From Leishmania martiniquensis (taxonomy: Eukaryota > Euglenozoa > Kinetoplastea > Trypanosomatida > Trypanosomatidae), in contig NC_090167.1 in assembly GCF_017916325.1 (NCBI RefSeq), forward strand, positions 1,530,001-1,575,000: DNA of 45,000 nucleotides. The letters run 5' to 3'. Under the pieces are notes generated by a model. It saw nothing but the letters and a program-made list of their open reading frames with translations. It was not told where the DNA came from and made no database searches. Position 1 is the stretch's first letter; each line of letters begins with the position of its first letter. Positions 1 to 10,700 of this stretch are shown here, one piece after another. The position numbers and the translations under genes are program-made.

Positions 1-835
1 TGGGGGTATAGAGAAGGTGTGAGTCCAACGTACAGGAGCAGAACACCCTGAGAACAATGGCACGGAGGGTGCACTTCAACACCTTTCTTCCCTTATCGTC
101 TTCGCTTTTCTTTTTTAGTGCATCAAGGGCATTCCGTAGAGGGGGGTTAAAGGAGATCAGGGTGTGGCACCACACTCGATTGCTCTCCGTCCTCTGCTTG
201 GGCACATCTGATGAAAAGCCGACATCGAACGGAGGAGCTGCTCAGTTGCCAGTCCATACAAATCACCCCTTCGGTCACCTTTTGCTGCTGCTTCTCTCTC
301 GTCTTCCGTTGCCTCGCGCCCATGATTTGAGTCCTCTGCATGCGACCCTTGAAGCCACCGTGTTCGTGGGAGGTGCGCAGCGGCCCTTTTCTGTGCAAGG
401 GTGCCGGCATTAAGCTCGAAAAGGGCTGTTCGGAGCCGCTCGTCATGCAGGCAGAAACATGCCGACCCCCTCGTCACTGTTGTTCTCCTCCCCCCTGCTT
501 CGCGTGCGCTGTGCACACGCTAACCCACACGCGCGCACCCCTAACCGCCGTTCTTTGCCATCCCTGCGGCGCTCGACTGTTTGACTTCATCTTGGACCAC
601 TTCCTCTCTCCTTGCCAAGCTGTCAGGCGTTCAGACGGCGCCCCTCCTTTGTCTGGAGGCGCTCGGTGCCTTTCTGTGCGCTGTGCGTGGGCTTCCGCAT
701 CACCCCCCTCAACGCAGTTGCAGAGTAAGACACCCACAGTGACATCTATCACCTGCGAATTTGGCGAAGGGGTGTCACTATTCCATCTCCCACTCACTGC
801 TGCTGCTGCTGCGCGCCTTCTCTCTGCTTTCGCAC
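1..835. other. Upstream intergenic region
   Basis: I see no supportable gene here. The stretch is rich in C and T, as expected for trypanosomatid intergenic DNA. The open frames on both strands are short, overlap one another, and show no recognisable domain or coding-like periodicity. The last 60 bases form the polypyrimidine tract used by the next gene. The start may hold the 3' UTR of a gene outside the window. Confidence 0.6.
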
Positions 836-837
836 AG
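777..837 (+). promoter_or_regulatory. Polypyrimidine tract and probable spliced-leader acceptor for the XPB-like gene
   Basis: A C/T-rich run, including TGC repeats, ends at CAG, with the AG at 836-837. This is the first AG after the tract and would give a 5' UTR of about 35 bases before the ATG at 873. The assignment follows the general trypanosomatid trans-splicing rule and was not tested against transcripts. Confidence 0.6.
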
Positions 838-872
838 CCCCTCTGGTGCTTTTCTTGTTGCGGGCAGCGATC

Positions 873-3278
873 ATGGCAAGCTCTCTCCTCCGAGACGTGC
901 GCTCCCATGAGAAGTGCCTCTTTGTGGAGAGCAGAATACAGGCAGGGGGGTTCCTCTCTATTATCGCAGAGTCGTTTCGTAGCAGCTATGAGGCGATTCG
1001 CCCTCTCTTGACGACGCTAGCGGAGGCCCTATCGAGACCTTCATTGATGCACGAGTACCGCCTGACGCCGTTCTCGCTCGGCGCCGCCGTGTCAAACGGG
1101 ATCGACGCTGCTAAAGCGACCGCCTTCTTGGAGACCTACGCTTACGGGCTCGCAGAGAGCTCTGAAAAGCTGCGACTTGTGCGCCAGTTCATTGAATCGT
1201 GCATGATGCGGTACAACCTTGCGCGCATCATCATCGACTTGGAAAGGACCCTTGTGCAGTGCAAAGATGAAGAAACGGCTCAAATGCTCCTGCACGACGC
1301 TGTGATCGCATCAGTGGCGACTACCCCGCTTCAGATATTTTATGAGGAGAGCTGTTGGGCGGAGTGCTCGGCGCCATACCCCTCATTCCTGCTGCAGAGC
1401 AGGACTATGTCGAAGGTAGTGGCCGCCCGATGCGTGGCGCTCGGACTCCCCATCCAACAGCAGTACGACTTTGAGAGGGACACTTCGGTTCGCACGGCGC
1501 ACATCTCGCTGCGTACGCAGACAAAGCCGCGCCGCTATCAGATCGAGGCCGTAGACGCCGCCATCCATGGTGGCACCCTCAGCAGCGGGTGCCTACTTCT
1601 CCCTTGTGGGGCCGGAAAGACGCTTCTGGGCATCATGCTCATGTGCAAAGTGAGGAAGCCGACACTGGTCGTGTGCGCCGGCAGCGTCAGTGTCGAGCAG
1701 TGGAAGAGCCAAATTCTGGACTATGCGACGCTGGAGGCGCCACCGCCCCTCGAGAGCGGCGATGCTGCTGAACCTCACAGAGATCGCCCCCATCAGGTCA
1801 AAAGCGGCGCTGCGCGCATCGCTTGCCTGACCGGAAAGCAGAAGGATCCCATCACAGAGGACACAGACGTTGTGCTCACCACCTACAGCATGCTGGTGAC
1901 GGCGCACAAAGCCAGAATGCGGCAGTACGCGACAGCGATGGCTGGCGAGGACGACCTGCTCAGAGGACGAGGACAGCATAAGCGGAGAGAAAACCCGAAA
2001 GAAAAGCTCTTTGCCCCGTATGGGCTGCTAATACTGGACGAGGTGCATGTAATGCCGGCAGAGAGCTTTCGAGGAAGCCTCGGCTTCATCGATGCAAAGG
2101 GCGTCGTCGGTCTTACCGCCACGTACGTGCGTGAAGATCACAAGATTCTTGACCTCTTCCACCTGGTGGGGCCGAAGCTGTACGACATTTCTATGGAGAC
2201 CCTGGCGTCACAGGGCTACCTCGCCCGCGTCCACTGCGTCGAGGTCCGAGTGCCAATGACAAAGGAGTTCGGGCTCGAGTACATGGAGCGTAGCAGGAAG
2301 GCGCCAGCGCTAGTGATGTTAGCTGCGGCAAATCCGAACAAAATGATGTGTGTGCGGGAGCTTGTGTGGCGGCACCTGGACGCCGGCGCCAAAATCCTTG
2401 TCTGCTGCGACCACATTATGCTGCTGAAAGAGTACGGGAAGCTGCTCAACGCACCGGTGATTTGCGGCAGTACACCGCACAAGGAGCGGCTGATGATCTT
2501 CTCTGATTTTCAGAGCACATCGAAAATCAACGTCATCTGCGTCTCGCGCGTCGGCGACGTAAGCGTCAACCTGCCAAATGCAAACGTGGTGGTTCAGGTT
2601 TCCAGCCACGGCGGTAGCCGCCGCCAGGAGGCGCAGCGACTAGGACGAATTCTGCGGCCGAAGGAGCGCGCCTCGAATGGCAAGTCGGTGGATGCTTGGT
2701 TCTACTCCATAATCAGCATGGACACCATCGAAATGAGCTATGCGGCTCACCGGACCGCCTTCCTCGTTGACCAGGGGTACGCCTGCCGCGTGGTAGAGTA
2801 CAACCCTGTCGAGTCATCTGCCAGCACGGCGTCAGGAAGTGTGAAGGAGCAGTTGCTCAAGGAACGTGTTGGAGACGCGGTCAGTATCAAGCAGGAGTCT
2901 TTGTATGAGATGCTGCATCAGTCAAGCGTGCTGCGTCCACGAGCAAGGGAGCGCTACGCGCACGGAGGTGGCACGTGCGACCCTAGCATCGAGTCGCTGC
3001 CATATCAGCTCGGATTACTTTCGAAGGTTGTCTCCAGCTGGGAACTTGAGTTTCAGCAGGAGCACCGCAAGCGCCGCCGCACGGCCGTCGAGGAAGCTGA
3101 CAACAGCACTGCTGATATGGCAGACAGCGAAGGCGACGTGGAGGAGGTTCGGCCTGTGCGGACCTATGCTTCCATCAAGAGTGAGTGGAGGAGGGACGAC
3201 GGTGAATCCGCGAGCCGTGCCATGGCGTTGCACCATCTTGTGGGTGTGGATGACGGATTTGTGTACCACGAGCTCTAA
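873..3278 (+). CDS. XPB-R: XPB-family DNA helicase/translocase, probably the trypanosomatid paralogue XPB-R
   Basis: This is an SF2 DNA helicase of the XPB/Rad25 family (801 residues). XPB acts in TFIIH during transcription initiation and nucleotide excision repair. The N-terminal part has the XPB-type segment with YRLTPFSLGAAV. The helicase core shows Walker A GAGKT (residues 246-250), the DEVH box (389-392), GLTATY (413-418) followed directly by the XPB-specific RED motif (420-422), and motif VI QEAQRLGRILRP (585-596). The C-terminal 150 residues are charged and not conserved-looking. Trypanosomatids carry two XPB genes. This one is shorter than typical XPB and is the smaller paralogue by my recollection, so XPB-R is preferred but not certain. 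The open frame extends upstream only to a GTG at 846, so the ATG at 873, 35 bases after the AG, is taken as the start. Confidence 0.88.
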   Translation: MASSLLRDVRSHEKCLFVESRIQAGGFLSIIAESFRSSYEAIRPLLTTLAEALSRPSLMHEYRLTPFSLGAAVSNGIDAAKATAFLETYAYGLAESSEKLRLVRQFIESCMMRYNLARIIIDLERTLVQCKDEETAQMLLHDAVIASVATTPLQIFYEESCWAECSAPYPSFLLQSRTMSKVVAARCVALGLPIQQQYDFERDTSVRTAHISLRTQTKPRRYQIEAVDAAIHGGTLSSGCLLLPCGAGKTLLGIMLMCKVRKPTLVVCAGSVSVEQWKSQILDYATLEAPPPLESGDAAEPHRDRPHQVKSGAARIACLTGKQKDPITEDTDVVLTTYSMLVTAHKARMRQYATAMAGEDDLLRGRGQHKRRENPKEKLFAPYGLLILDEVHVMPAESFRGSLGFIDAKGVVGLTATYVREDHKILDLFHLVGPKLYDISMETLASQGYLARVHCVEVRVPMTKEFGLEYMERSRKAPALVMLAAANPNKMMCVRELVWRHLDAGAKILVCCDHIMLLKEYGKLLNAPVICGSTPHKERLMIFSDFQSTSKINVICVSRVGDVSVNLPNANVVVQVSSHGGSRRQEAQRLGRILRPKERASNGKSVDAWFYSIISMDTIEMSYAAHRTAFLVDQGYACRVVEYNPVESSASTASGSVKEQLLKERVGDAVSIKQESLYEMLHQSSVLRPRARERYAHGGGTCDPSIESLPYQLGLLSKVVSSWELEFQQEHRKRRRTAVEEADNSTADMADSEGDVEEVRPVRTYASIKSEWRRDDGESASRAMALHHLVGVDDGFVYHEL

Positions 3279-6200
3279 TGCCACACCCCTTCTTCACATG
3301 GATGCGCGCGCAGTTGTGAAAAAGGGGAGGGAAGGGACCGGTGTGCGGTGGGTGACAATACGCTCTCCTCCACCCTCACTTGTATTCTCCCTATACAACC
3401 TCCTTTACGCATATTCATTGTTTCTCATCATGCTTCGTTGCATCACTATCCTCTTCGACACCTATTCGAAGTACGCGTGCCCTTGCCACCCCGTCGCCAC
3501 TCTCTCGCCGTTGGACTCGTTCGCGCTTTACTGTCGTGCACATTGGCCGTACGAAACGCGCCCTGAAAAATGGTAGGGCGGGGGGGGCAGCGCTGAACTG
3601 CAGGGAAAGCAACAACAACGCAACATGTGCGTGTGGGCGATGTGCCCCAGCAGCAATAGAATGCCGCACCAAAAGGTAAGATAGGGCAAGTGCAGAGGGG
3701 ATGAGATGCCAAAGATATCATCTGTACAGCACAGCATCCTCTTCTTTCTGTGCGGCTGTGGAAGTGCTCGTGCGGGTGTACACCGCACGCCCCCTCCCCT
3801 ACCCTTCGCGGCCGCTGGCGGTCCTCTGAAATGCCATTGGTGGCGCTGCCTAATGCGCGGGCTCCTCTCTCTTTCCTTCACTACTCTCCCATGCCGCCCC
3901 GATCCGCTCATGACTCTACACCCTTTCCCTTTCCGCGAAACGTTGCTTCTCCCTTGCCGCGTCTGTCGGGGGCACTTTCGTACTACCCTTCTTCAAGATA
4001 GGTTCTCTTCAAAACTGCCAAGCAAGATGGTCTGAGTAAGCTGCTGGTTGGTGGTGTACGTCGTTGTATACATCGCCAAGTGGATTTATAACCTCTTTCG
4101 AGGTGGGGCTATCGAGCGCAAGAAGGATGGTAAGGAGGCACTTCCGCTAAATGAGGGTAGCGGGTGTGAGGGCGGCTCCTGATCCTCGCCCTTCCCTCGC
4201 CGCGGCCCGAACCCCCCGGCCCCCCCGTCTGCTTAAAGCGGCTGTGGCGAGGATGCGAGCCCCTCTCCATTTCGATATGTGAGTACTCTCGTTTGCACGC
4301 AGGGCATCTGTGCCGTTTATACCGCCGCACGCACACATGAAAAGACTCACACACATGTACGCATGCCAACACATGTATTCGCCCCCGGCAGGCCTGCCCA
4401 AACACGGACTGAATGCAGAACCAGCCCAGCCGCCCAACAGTCTCAAGAGTCCAGGAGGAGGGAGTGCATGAGGTGAAGGAGTTACACACGAGGGAAAAGA
4501 GCGCTCGTGCTTCAACATGTCACTCCGCCTCCCGCAGAAAACGCTGGCGCGTTGCAGTCGATGGGTGCGGCACCTTCCCAGACGAACGCCTGGGCCTACC
4601 TGGCTGCCATATGGCCTTGTGGGGGTGGGTGTTGGATGGATAGCGACTGCGTGTGCTTGTGTGTGTGATATCTTTCTCATCTCTCTCTGGATATGCTTCT
4701 AGAGGAGAACATGCGTGTGGGCGCACTCCATTTGTGACGTCTCATGCTGGAACCGCAGGATGCATGATACTGAATGTACGCGCGATGCCATGCTGTGTTG
4801 ACAAGCACTCACACATGTTTGAAGGCATTTGTGGTTGCACAGGCGGGCAGAAGTGTGCGGGGGGGAAGAAGCTGGAGGGTAAACGGGCAGCGAAAAAGTG
4901 CAGAGCCAAAGGGGAGAGACTTTGCAGTGAGGGATTTGCAAGGGCAAGAGAGCGAGGAGGAGAAGGGCAAGTCGGGGAGCGGGCCCTTCCACTACTAGAA
5001 GGGTCGGCAGCACGTTTTCTGGCCATGAGCCTCTCCCGAAGATTTTGCCCTTAAAGAAACTACTCTCACAGTTGAAAAGACTGGGTGCCTGTTTGTTCAG
5101 CAGCCCATCTGACAGTTGTGCACATGGCACGCTCTTTCACTTCCTCAGTGCCGCGGCTTCTCTCGCGTGCCTCCTCCTGGTGCAATACGAATCCATTTCT
5201 TTGGCTGCTCGTTTCTGTTCCCCTCCCACTCCGCTGCCACGCCCGTGCCGAGGTCTTTGCGCTTTGCTTATTTACACTGTATTTCATTATTATTAGTGCG
5301 GACACCTCTCACGAGGTCGTCAGCTCTGTACCTTGCCCTTCTTCATTGGTGCTATTCCGTAAGGCCCTCTCTTCTGTCGAACATCCGAGATGGAAGCGAG
5401 ATGATGGAAGGGAGGGGGGTATCTCGCTTTCCCTGAAATACAGTCGGTTCTCTGGCCGCTGGTGCGGCTAAAGCTAATGCTCATCTGCAGTGCCGCCCCC
5501 CTCCCCCACCACCTTCCCTTCGAATCGCCTTCCCCCTCTCTCTATCCCTTTCTCTCGAGTCACCGGCAAGACTTTTTGCTTTGGACAGTTTAGCTCTTGC
5601 CTTCGTTTTTGTATGGAACGGGTGGAGGGCCGACATTCACGACGGAGAGAGACGTGTACACACATTGTGAACTTCTGTCTGCGCACGTCTCTCTCCGTCG
5701 TGAGCGCTCGAAGATCGACCTATGACTCTATCTAAGGAACTGTGAGCTCATGTCTATCGTTTCGGCGGAGCAGCAGTTCGCCGTGTGCACCTGCGCGGCA
5801 TCGAAAGAATAGGCGAAGCATCCCTGCTTATAAGTGAGAAGCAGAGACTTACGGCATGACAACACATATGATCTTACGGGTGTTTTTATGCGTATTTAGG
5901 CCATTCTCGAGGAAGGCCTTGGCGCAATGGATGGCATCGTACGTAGCAGCAGCCTGTCTCTACGTTTCAGGCCATTCCGTTCCGCACTTTGGTGGTGAAG
6001 CGATCGCAGCTCGACTTGCCAAAGCGTTCGTTGTTATGGCCTCCTGCTGTTAAGGGCCGTGCTCCGCCGCGAACTCCCTCTTAGGCCCCTCTGAATCCTT
6101 TCATCTGCGCTCTTTCGCCCTTGTCTGCATGCCGTCTGCACTCCCCTCTCTCACGCCCTCCTCCTTCCCTGCAACTGTGCGCGTGTCTGAGCATCCGCAC

Positions 6201-7612
6201 CTCTGCCGGCTCTGCCTTTCTTACAGCCGTTTCGGCTTAGCATCTTCTCCCTTCTCCTCACACCGACGCGCACACAAGCAGCATTGCCCTTTTTTTCGCC
6301 TCTTGACGCCTCCCTCGACGATACACATTGCCGGAAAGGCGAGTCATCGGGTGACAACGCAGCTCACCGTGCCCAGGCACAAGGCGTGCATCGACACGTT
6401 CATCACAGCAGGTGAATAGCTGAGGAGGATTGCGTGCAGCGCCGCACTACCATTGGAAAGGAGAGAAGCACAAACGAAGGCGAGGCGGCGAGAGGGTGAC
6501 GACCTCTTTTTTGTTGCTGCGTTCCTCTTACCTCTCTCTTAGCTCCCAGCTTTCTCGACACGCTCTCCGCTATCTTTATCTCTCACCCCCCATCCTCCTC
6601 TCCTTCAACACTCTCCCTTTCTCTCTCTCTCGTGGCGAGTGTTTGCCTGTGTGCACGTCTGGCCATCTGATCTCTTACCTGTCTTGTGCGGTGTTGAGCT
6701 CTCATCTCGTCTGAAGTCCCTGCAGTTGCATTACTGCTCAAACGCGTACAAATAGGTGCAGATCCACTCTTTCGCATACACCTCTTTCGATTCTGCTCGC
6801 TTTCGCTGACCTGCACAGGCCTTGTTGGCCCTGTGACCGGACCCTGTAGTTGCCTGTCTCTCTATCTCTGTCTCTCACTCCTTCCTCACATCTACACCCT
6901 CTTCGCTCGAAGGCGAAACCACCTTTTTCTACCCGCTTGCTTTGGCGTTATGTTTCATATTCTGACCCGTTTACTCTAACTCTGTGTGGAATTTATCCCC
7001 AGCTCCGTTTCGTCGATCTCTTCTCCGCCGCCAGCGGCGGTGTGTGCGTGTGGCTTTCTGTTTCCTGTTGGCTACACTTTCGACTTGTTTCCACCTTTTG
7101 TCTATGCCCTCGGCGCTGACCTCTCCTCTGTGACGACGACAAAGCGAGCTGAGAGAAGAGGTGCTTTTGTTTTGTTCACATTTCAAGATCGTCTCGCTCC
7201 CACCGTCTCTCCAATAGCGCGAGGTGCTCGAGAAAGACGGGACGCGACGACGGGCAGAGAGCCCCTTTTTCGTCTTTTGTTGAACTTCTCTTGCAGTTCC
7301 CCACTCTCCCACCTTTCAGCTCTCCAGCCTTCTCCCTTCCCCCCCGTCTCACCCAAGGACACCACTAAGGAGACATCAGGTAATGTTTGGCAAAGCGAGC
7401 CGCCATCGTCTAGTTCTCTGTGAACATTTTGCTCGCTCACATCACCCTTGTCGTCTGTGGAGCAGGCCTGCATAGCCCCTCCCCTCTGACACACACACTC
7501 GACGGCATACTGGCACCTCGGGAGCTGCTTGCTGCCCTCCTTCGTGCCCCATTGAAACTTTCTTGTCTGTGCCACGCATCCCTTTCTTGGCTGGCTTCAC
7601 TCGTCCCTGCGC
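3279..7612. other. Long intergenic region of about 4.3 kb without a supportable gene
   Basis: This gap is much longer than the others in the conserved part of the window. It should hold the 3' UTR of the XPB-like gene and the upstream region of the HECT gene. It is dominated by C/T-rich stretches, especially 6480-7000 and 7290-7350, with short GT-rich patches near 4650. Open frames up to about 177 codons occur on both strands, but their translations are biased to Ser, Pro, Arg and Cys and show no known domain. A retroposon remnant or a non-coding RNA could be hidden here; I could not recognise either by eye. Confidence 0.5.
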
Positions 7613-7614
7613 AG
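7560..7614 (+). promoter_or_regulatory. Polypyrimidine tract and probable spliced-leader acceptor for the HECT gene
   Basis: A C/T-rich tract ends in GCAG, with the AG at 7613-7614. There is no ATG between this AG and 7732, so the first ATG of the mature transcript would be the annotated start, with a 5' UTR of about 117 bases. A second AG about 30 bases downstream is an alternative. Confidence 0.5.
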
Positions 7615-7731
7615 TAGAGCAGCCCTCTCTTCGTCCACGAGTAGGTGCCTTGGACCGCAGCGGAATCGTCGAACCATCTTGCGTGTGGCGGTGTCGCCCG
7701 ATCAAGCTTCTAATTCGCCCTCATCGGGACA

Positions 7732-10700
7732 ATGAGCTTCGCGGGGATTGAAAACTGGATCGGCCCCTTGCCGGGGCTGCGGAGCACGCCTCCCCCTCAG
7801 GTCACTCTGCTTGGCGATACGGCGACAACAACGAGTGCCACGGACACCATCCCTGCGCGGTCCACTACGTACGAGGCGCAGCACGTGGAGTGCGCAGCTT
7901 ACCAGAAAGGCACGATGTACATACAAGACCCGAGCGGTGACAACAAAAGCTCGATTGAATTGGATACCGTCTCCCTCTCGCAGCTGTATGCCACTGGTTA
8001 TCGCATATATCGAAAAAAACATCAGCCGCATTCGAAGCAAAACTTCTCCCTGCCAACCGCCCCGCCCGACTTCGATGGCGACGCGCCGATCGATCCGCAG
8101 ACGGTGGTGCAGCACGTGCGAAGCCTTGCTAACGCCTATAACAGTGTCACTTCGACTCCATCCCCTTTCCTCATATACGAGCAGGTAATCCTGGACGCCC
8201 AAGAGGCCCTTCAGACGATGACAGAGGAGGTGAATCAGAGTATCGTTCTGCGAAACGGTGAGGGATGTAACTCACCGGCTCCGCACTCCGCGGATAGCTC
8301 AATGGGCGATATCTTTGTCTACTCCTCTACCTTTGGCTCGCAGCTGCAATCCGACGCCATGATGATGTCCGTGAACCTGTTGAATGGTGCACATTCGCAC
8401 GTTCGCTCACTGCAGCTACTCTATCAGCGTCTCTTCTCAGATGCCACGCTGTGTCGCGCTCTGGCGCCGTCGGTGGTGAGCGAGCTACTCACCCAGCTGA
8501 GCATCTCTGTCAAGGAGACGACGACGCCTTCAGCACAGGTGATGGAGCGTTGCGCTATCGCCGGGCTCCTGGTCGGTCGCCGCCACCAACTGCACGAGAT
8601 CCTGCGTTACGCTGATATTCTAGAGCACCTCACAACTGCCTCATGCAACATCGTCCCGGTGGCGGTCCCACACGCGTGCGAAATTGTGCAGTCCTTCTCG
8701 CTTCACGCCGCGGACATCTGCCCCATCACCTCCCCGATCGACTGCTTCCAAGATGAGCCCATCAAGATGAAGATGGTGCTTGGCGAAGGAACGGGCGTGC
8801 AGAAGTTTTGTGTGAGCCCGAACCAACAATACCTCGCCACGGTTGGTACGCAGAAGATAATGATGCTGAACCTCTCAACCGGCTCCTTGCACGCGGAGCG
8901 GGAGCTTCCAGAAGTGGTGGCCGGCTGCTGGAATATGACGTTCTCTGAGGACTCAGCGCACCTCGTCTGCACGGATACCAGCGGACTACGCCACGCCGTC
9001 CTCACAACGGACCTCACAACCAAGGAGGACCGCACGACAGAGTGTGTGTCGCTGGTGACGGACTACCACAAAGGCATGCTGGAAGCCACGCCGTCGCCAC
9101 TCCTTCCGTGTGGATCCACTGCGTCGCTGTATATACTAGAGCTGAACGCCGCAATCAGCGCCGCCTCCTTCAGTTGCCCCATCTCTGAGACGGTGGACTG
9201 CTTCTCCCTCTGCTCGCACGTCTACAAGGACTGCGCTGGCACGCTCATTCGCATTGTTCCAGACACCGGGGAACCTCTCGCCGTAGAGTTACATGGCAAT
9301 GTGTTGAGTTTACGGCAAGGTTCCACTGTGTGCCAAGGGGTGCTTCCCTGCACCACCCAGTGGTACTTCCTCCACGCACATTGGAGCAAAGGCGTGTGGG
9401 CCGTCAGCGTCAACTTCTCAATTGTGGAGCTGATCGGTCCGCACTACACGCAGTCGCAGACAATGAAGATTAAAAAGGTTGATTTTCTGCACTGCTCCGG
9501 ACACTTTGGATCTACAGCGCTCTGGAGCGGGGCGAATGGCCCTGCCACGGTGCGCAGATTCTTCAGGGAAAGAATTGTGGACAGTTCTGTGATGCCATTG
9601 TTTGTGTTCCCCATGGACGAAGGAACGGGCATGTGGCTAAAGGAGACGGCGGGGCGGCAATGCGTGTCGCTGAACGCCAAGTCGTTCGTATGGGACTCTT
9701 CGGTGATTGTGCCCGTCTCGATAACAAACCTCTCTGCCGTCCCGCTGGGAGACAAGGTTCTCCTGTCCGGTCGGGTGCTGAAGAGCGCGTACCGTCTTTT
9801 TGTGATGCTGCCGCCCGTGGAGAAAGGATCTGACGATCTTGTGGCCGAAGTGGACCGTGAGAGCAACCGCGTCGTGCGTGTGTATCAGTGTCCCCGATCG
9901 TGCAGCGAGAACGCGTACGCCATTCTGAGCGACGAGTCTGAGCTGCTCGTGTACCAGCAGCGCTTTTCCACCTTCAGCTCTGTTCGCCTCTTCACCCGTC
10001 GCCGAATGGAGAAGGAGCTGACACTGTGCGACCCAAGCGAGGCGTGCCCGGGCGTCGGCTCGGCGCCGTGGCTCATGCATCAGATCTACCGTTGCATCTA
10101 CACGGAGAGCTACGAACTGGAGCGCATCCTCCCAGAGAACTCCCCGCTGTCCTTCGCCACCCTCCGGTCATTGGCCCAGGCACTGCGGCACGTTCAGCCA
10201 TTCACGCCACCGTTGAAGGTGCTGGCGTTCATGTCGTTAGCATTGGTCCACTTTCGCCGCCTTGCTACACTGAACGACACACGCATTTCTGACGTTGCCG
10301 CATCACTAAAGGCGTCATGCAGCGCTATCATGGAGATCTTCACGGAAAAGACATTCTTGGAGGTGACGTATAGGCTCTACCAAGTGGCGACCGCGTGGTC
10401 CCTCACCGTGGAGGACCAGGCAGAGATGCTCCTGCACATGGACTCTGGTGAGCACACCGACCTGCAATGGAGCTACTTCTCGCGAGAGCGTGTCTACACC
10501 GTCATTCACCAGATTGTGCAGCACCGTCCGGACGACATCGTGCCCGTCGCCAAGAACCTCCTGCAGCAGTGTGAGCGGGAGTCCGCCGGCGATGCTGGCG
10601 AGCCAAAGCCCGTCACTCACCTCATGACATCTTTCGTGCTTGCTGTCATGACCACCTTACACTCGAGCGCCGCCCGCGTCTCGGAGTCGAACGTGAGTCA

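Noticed and set aside
4147..4680. 177-codon - strand frame in the long gap
   Set aside because: Its composition is dominated by Arg, Gly, Pro and Cys with no motif, and it opposes all genes in the window.
6986..7423. 145-codon + strand frame upstream of the HECT gene
   Set aside because: It is Ser/Pro/Phe-rich because the DNA is pyrimidine-rich, and it has no known domain.
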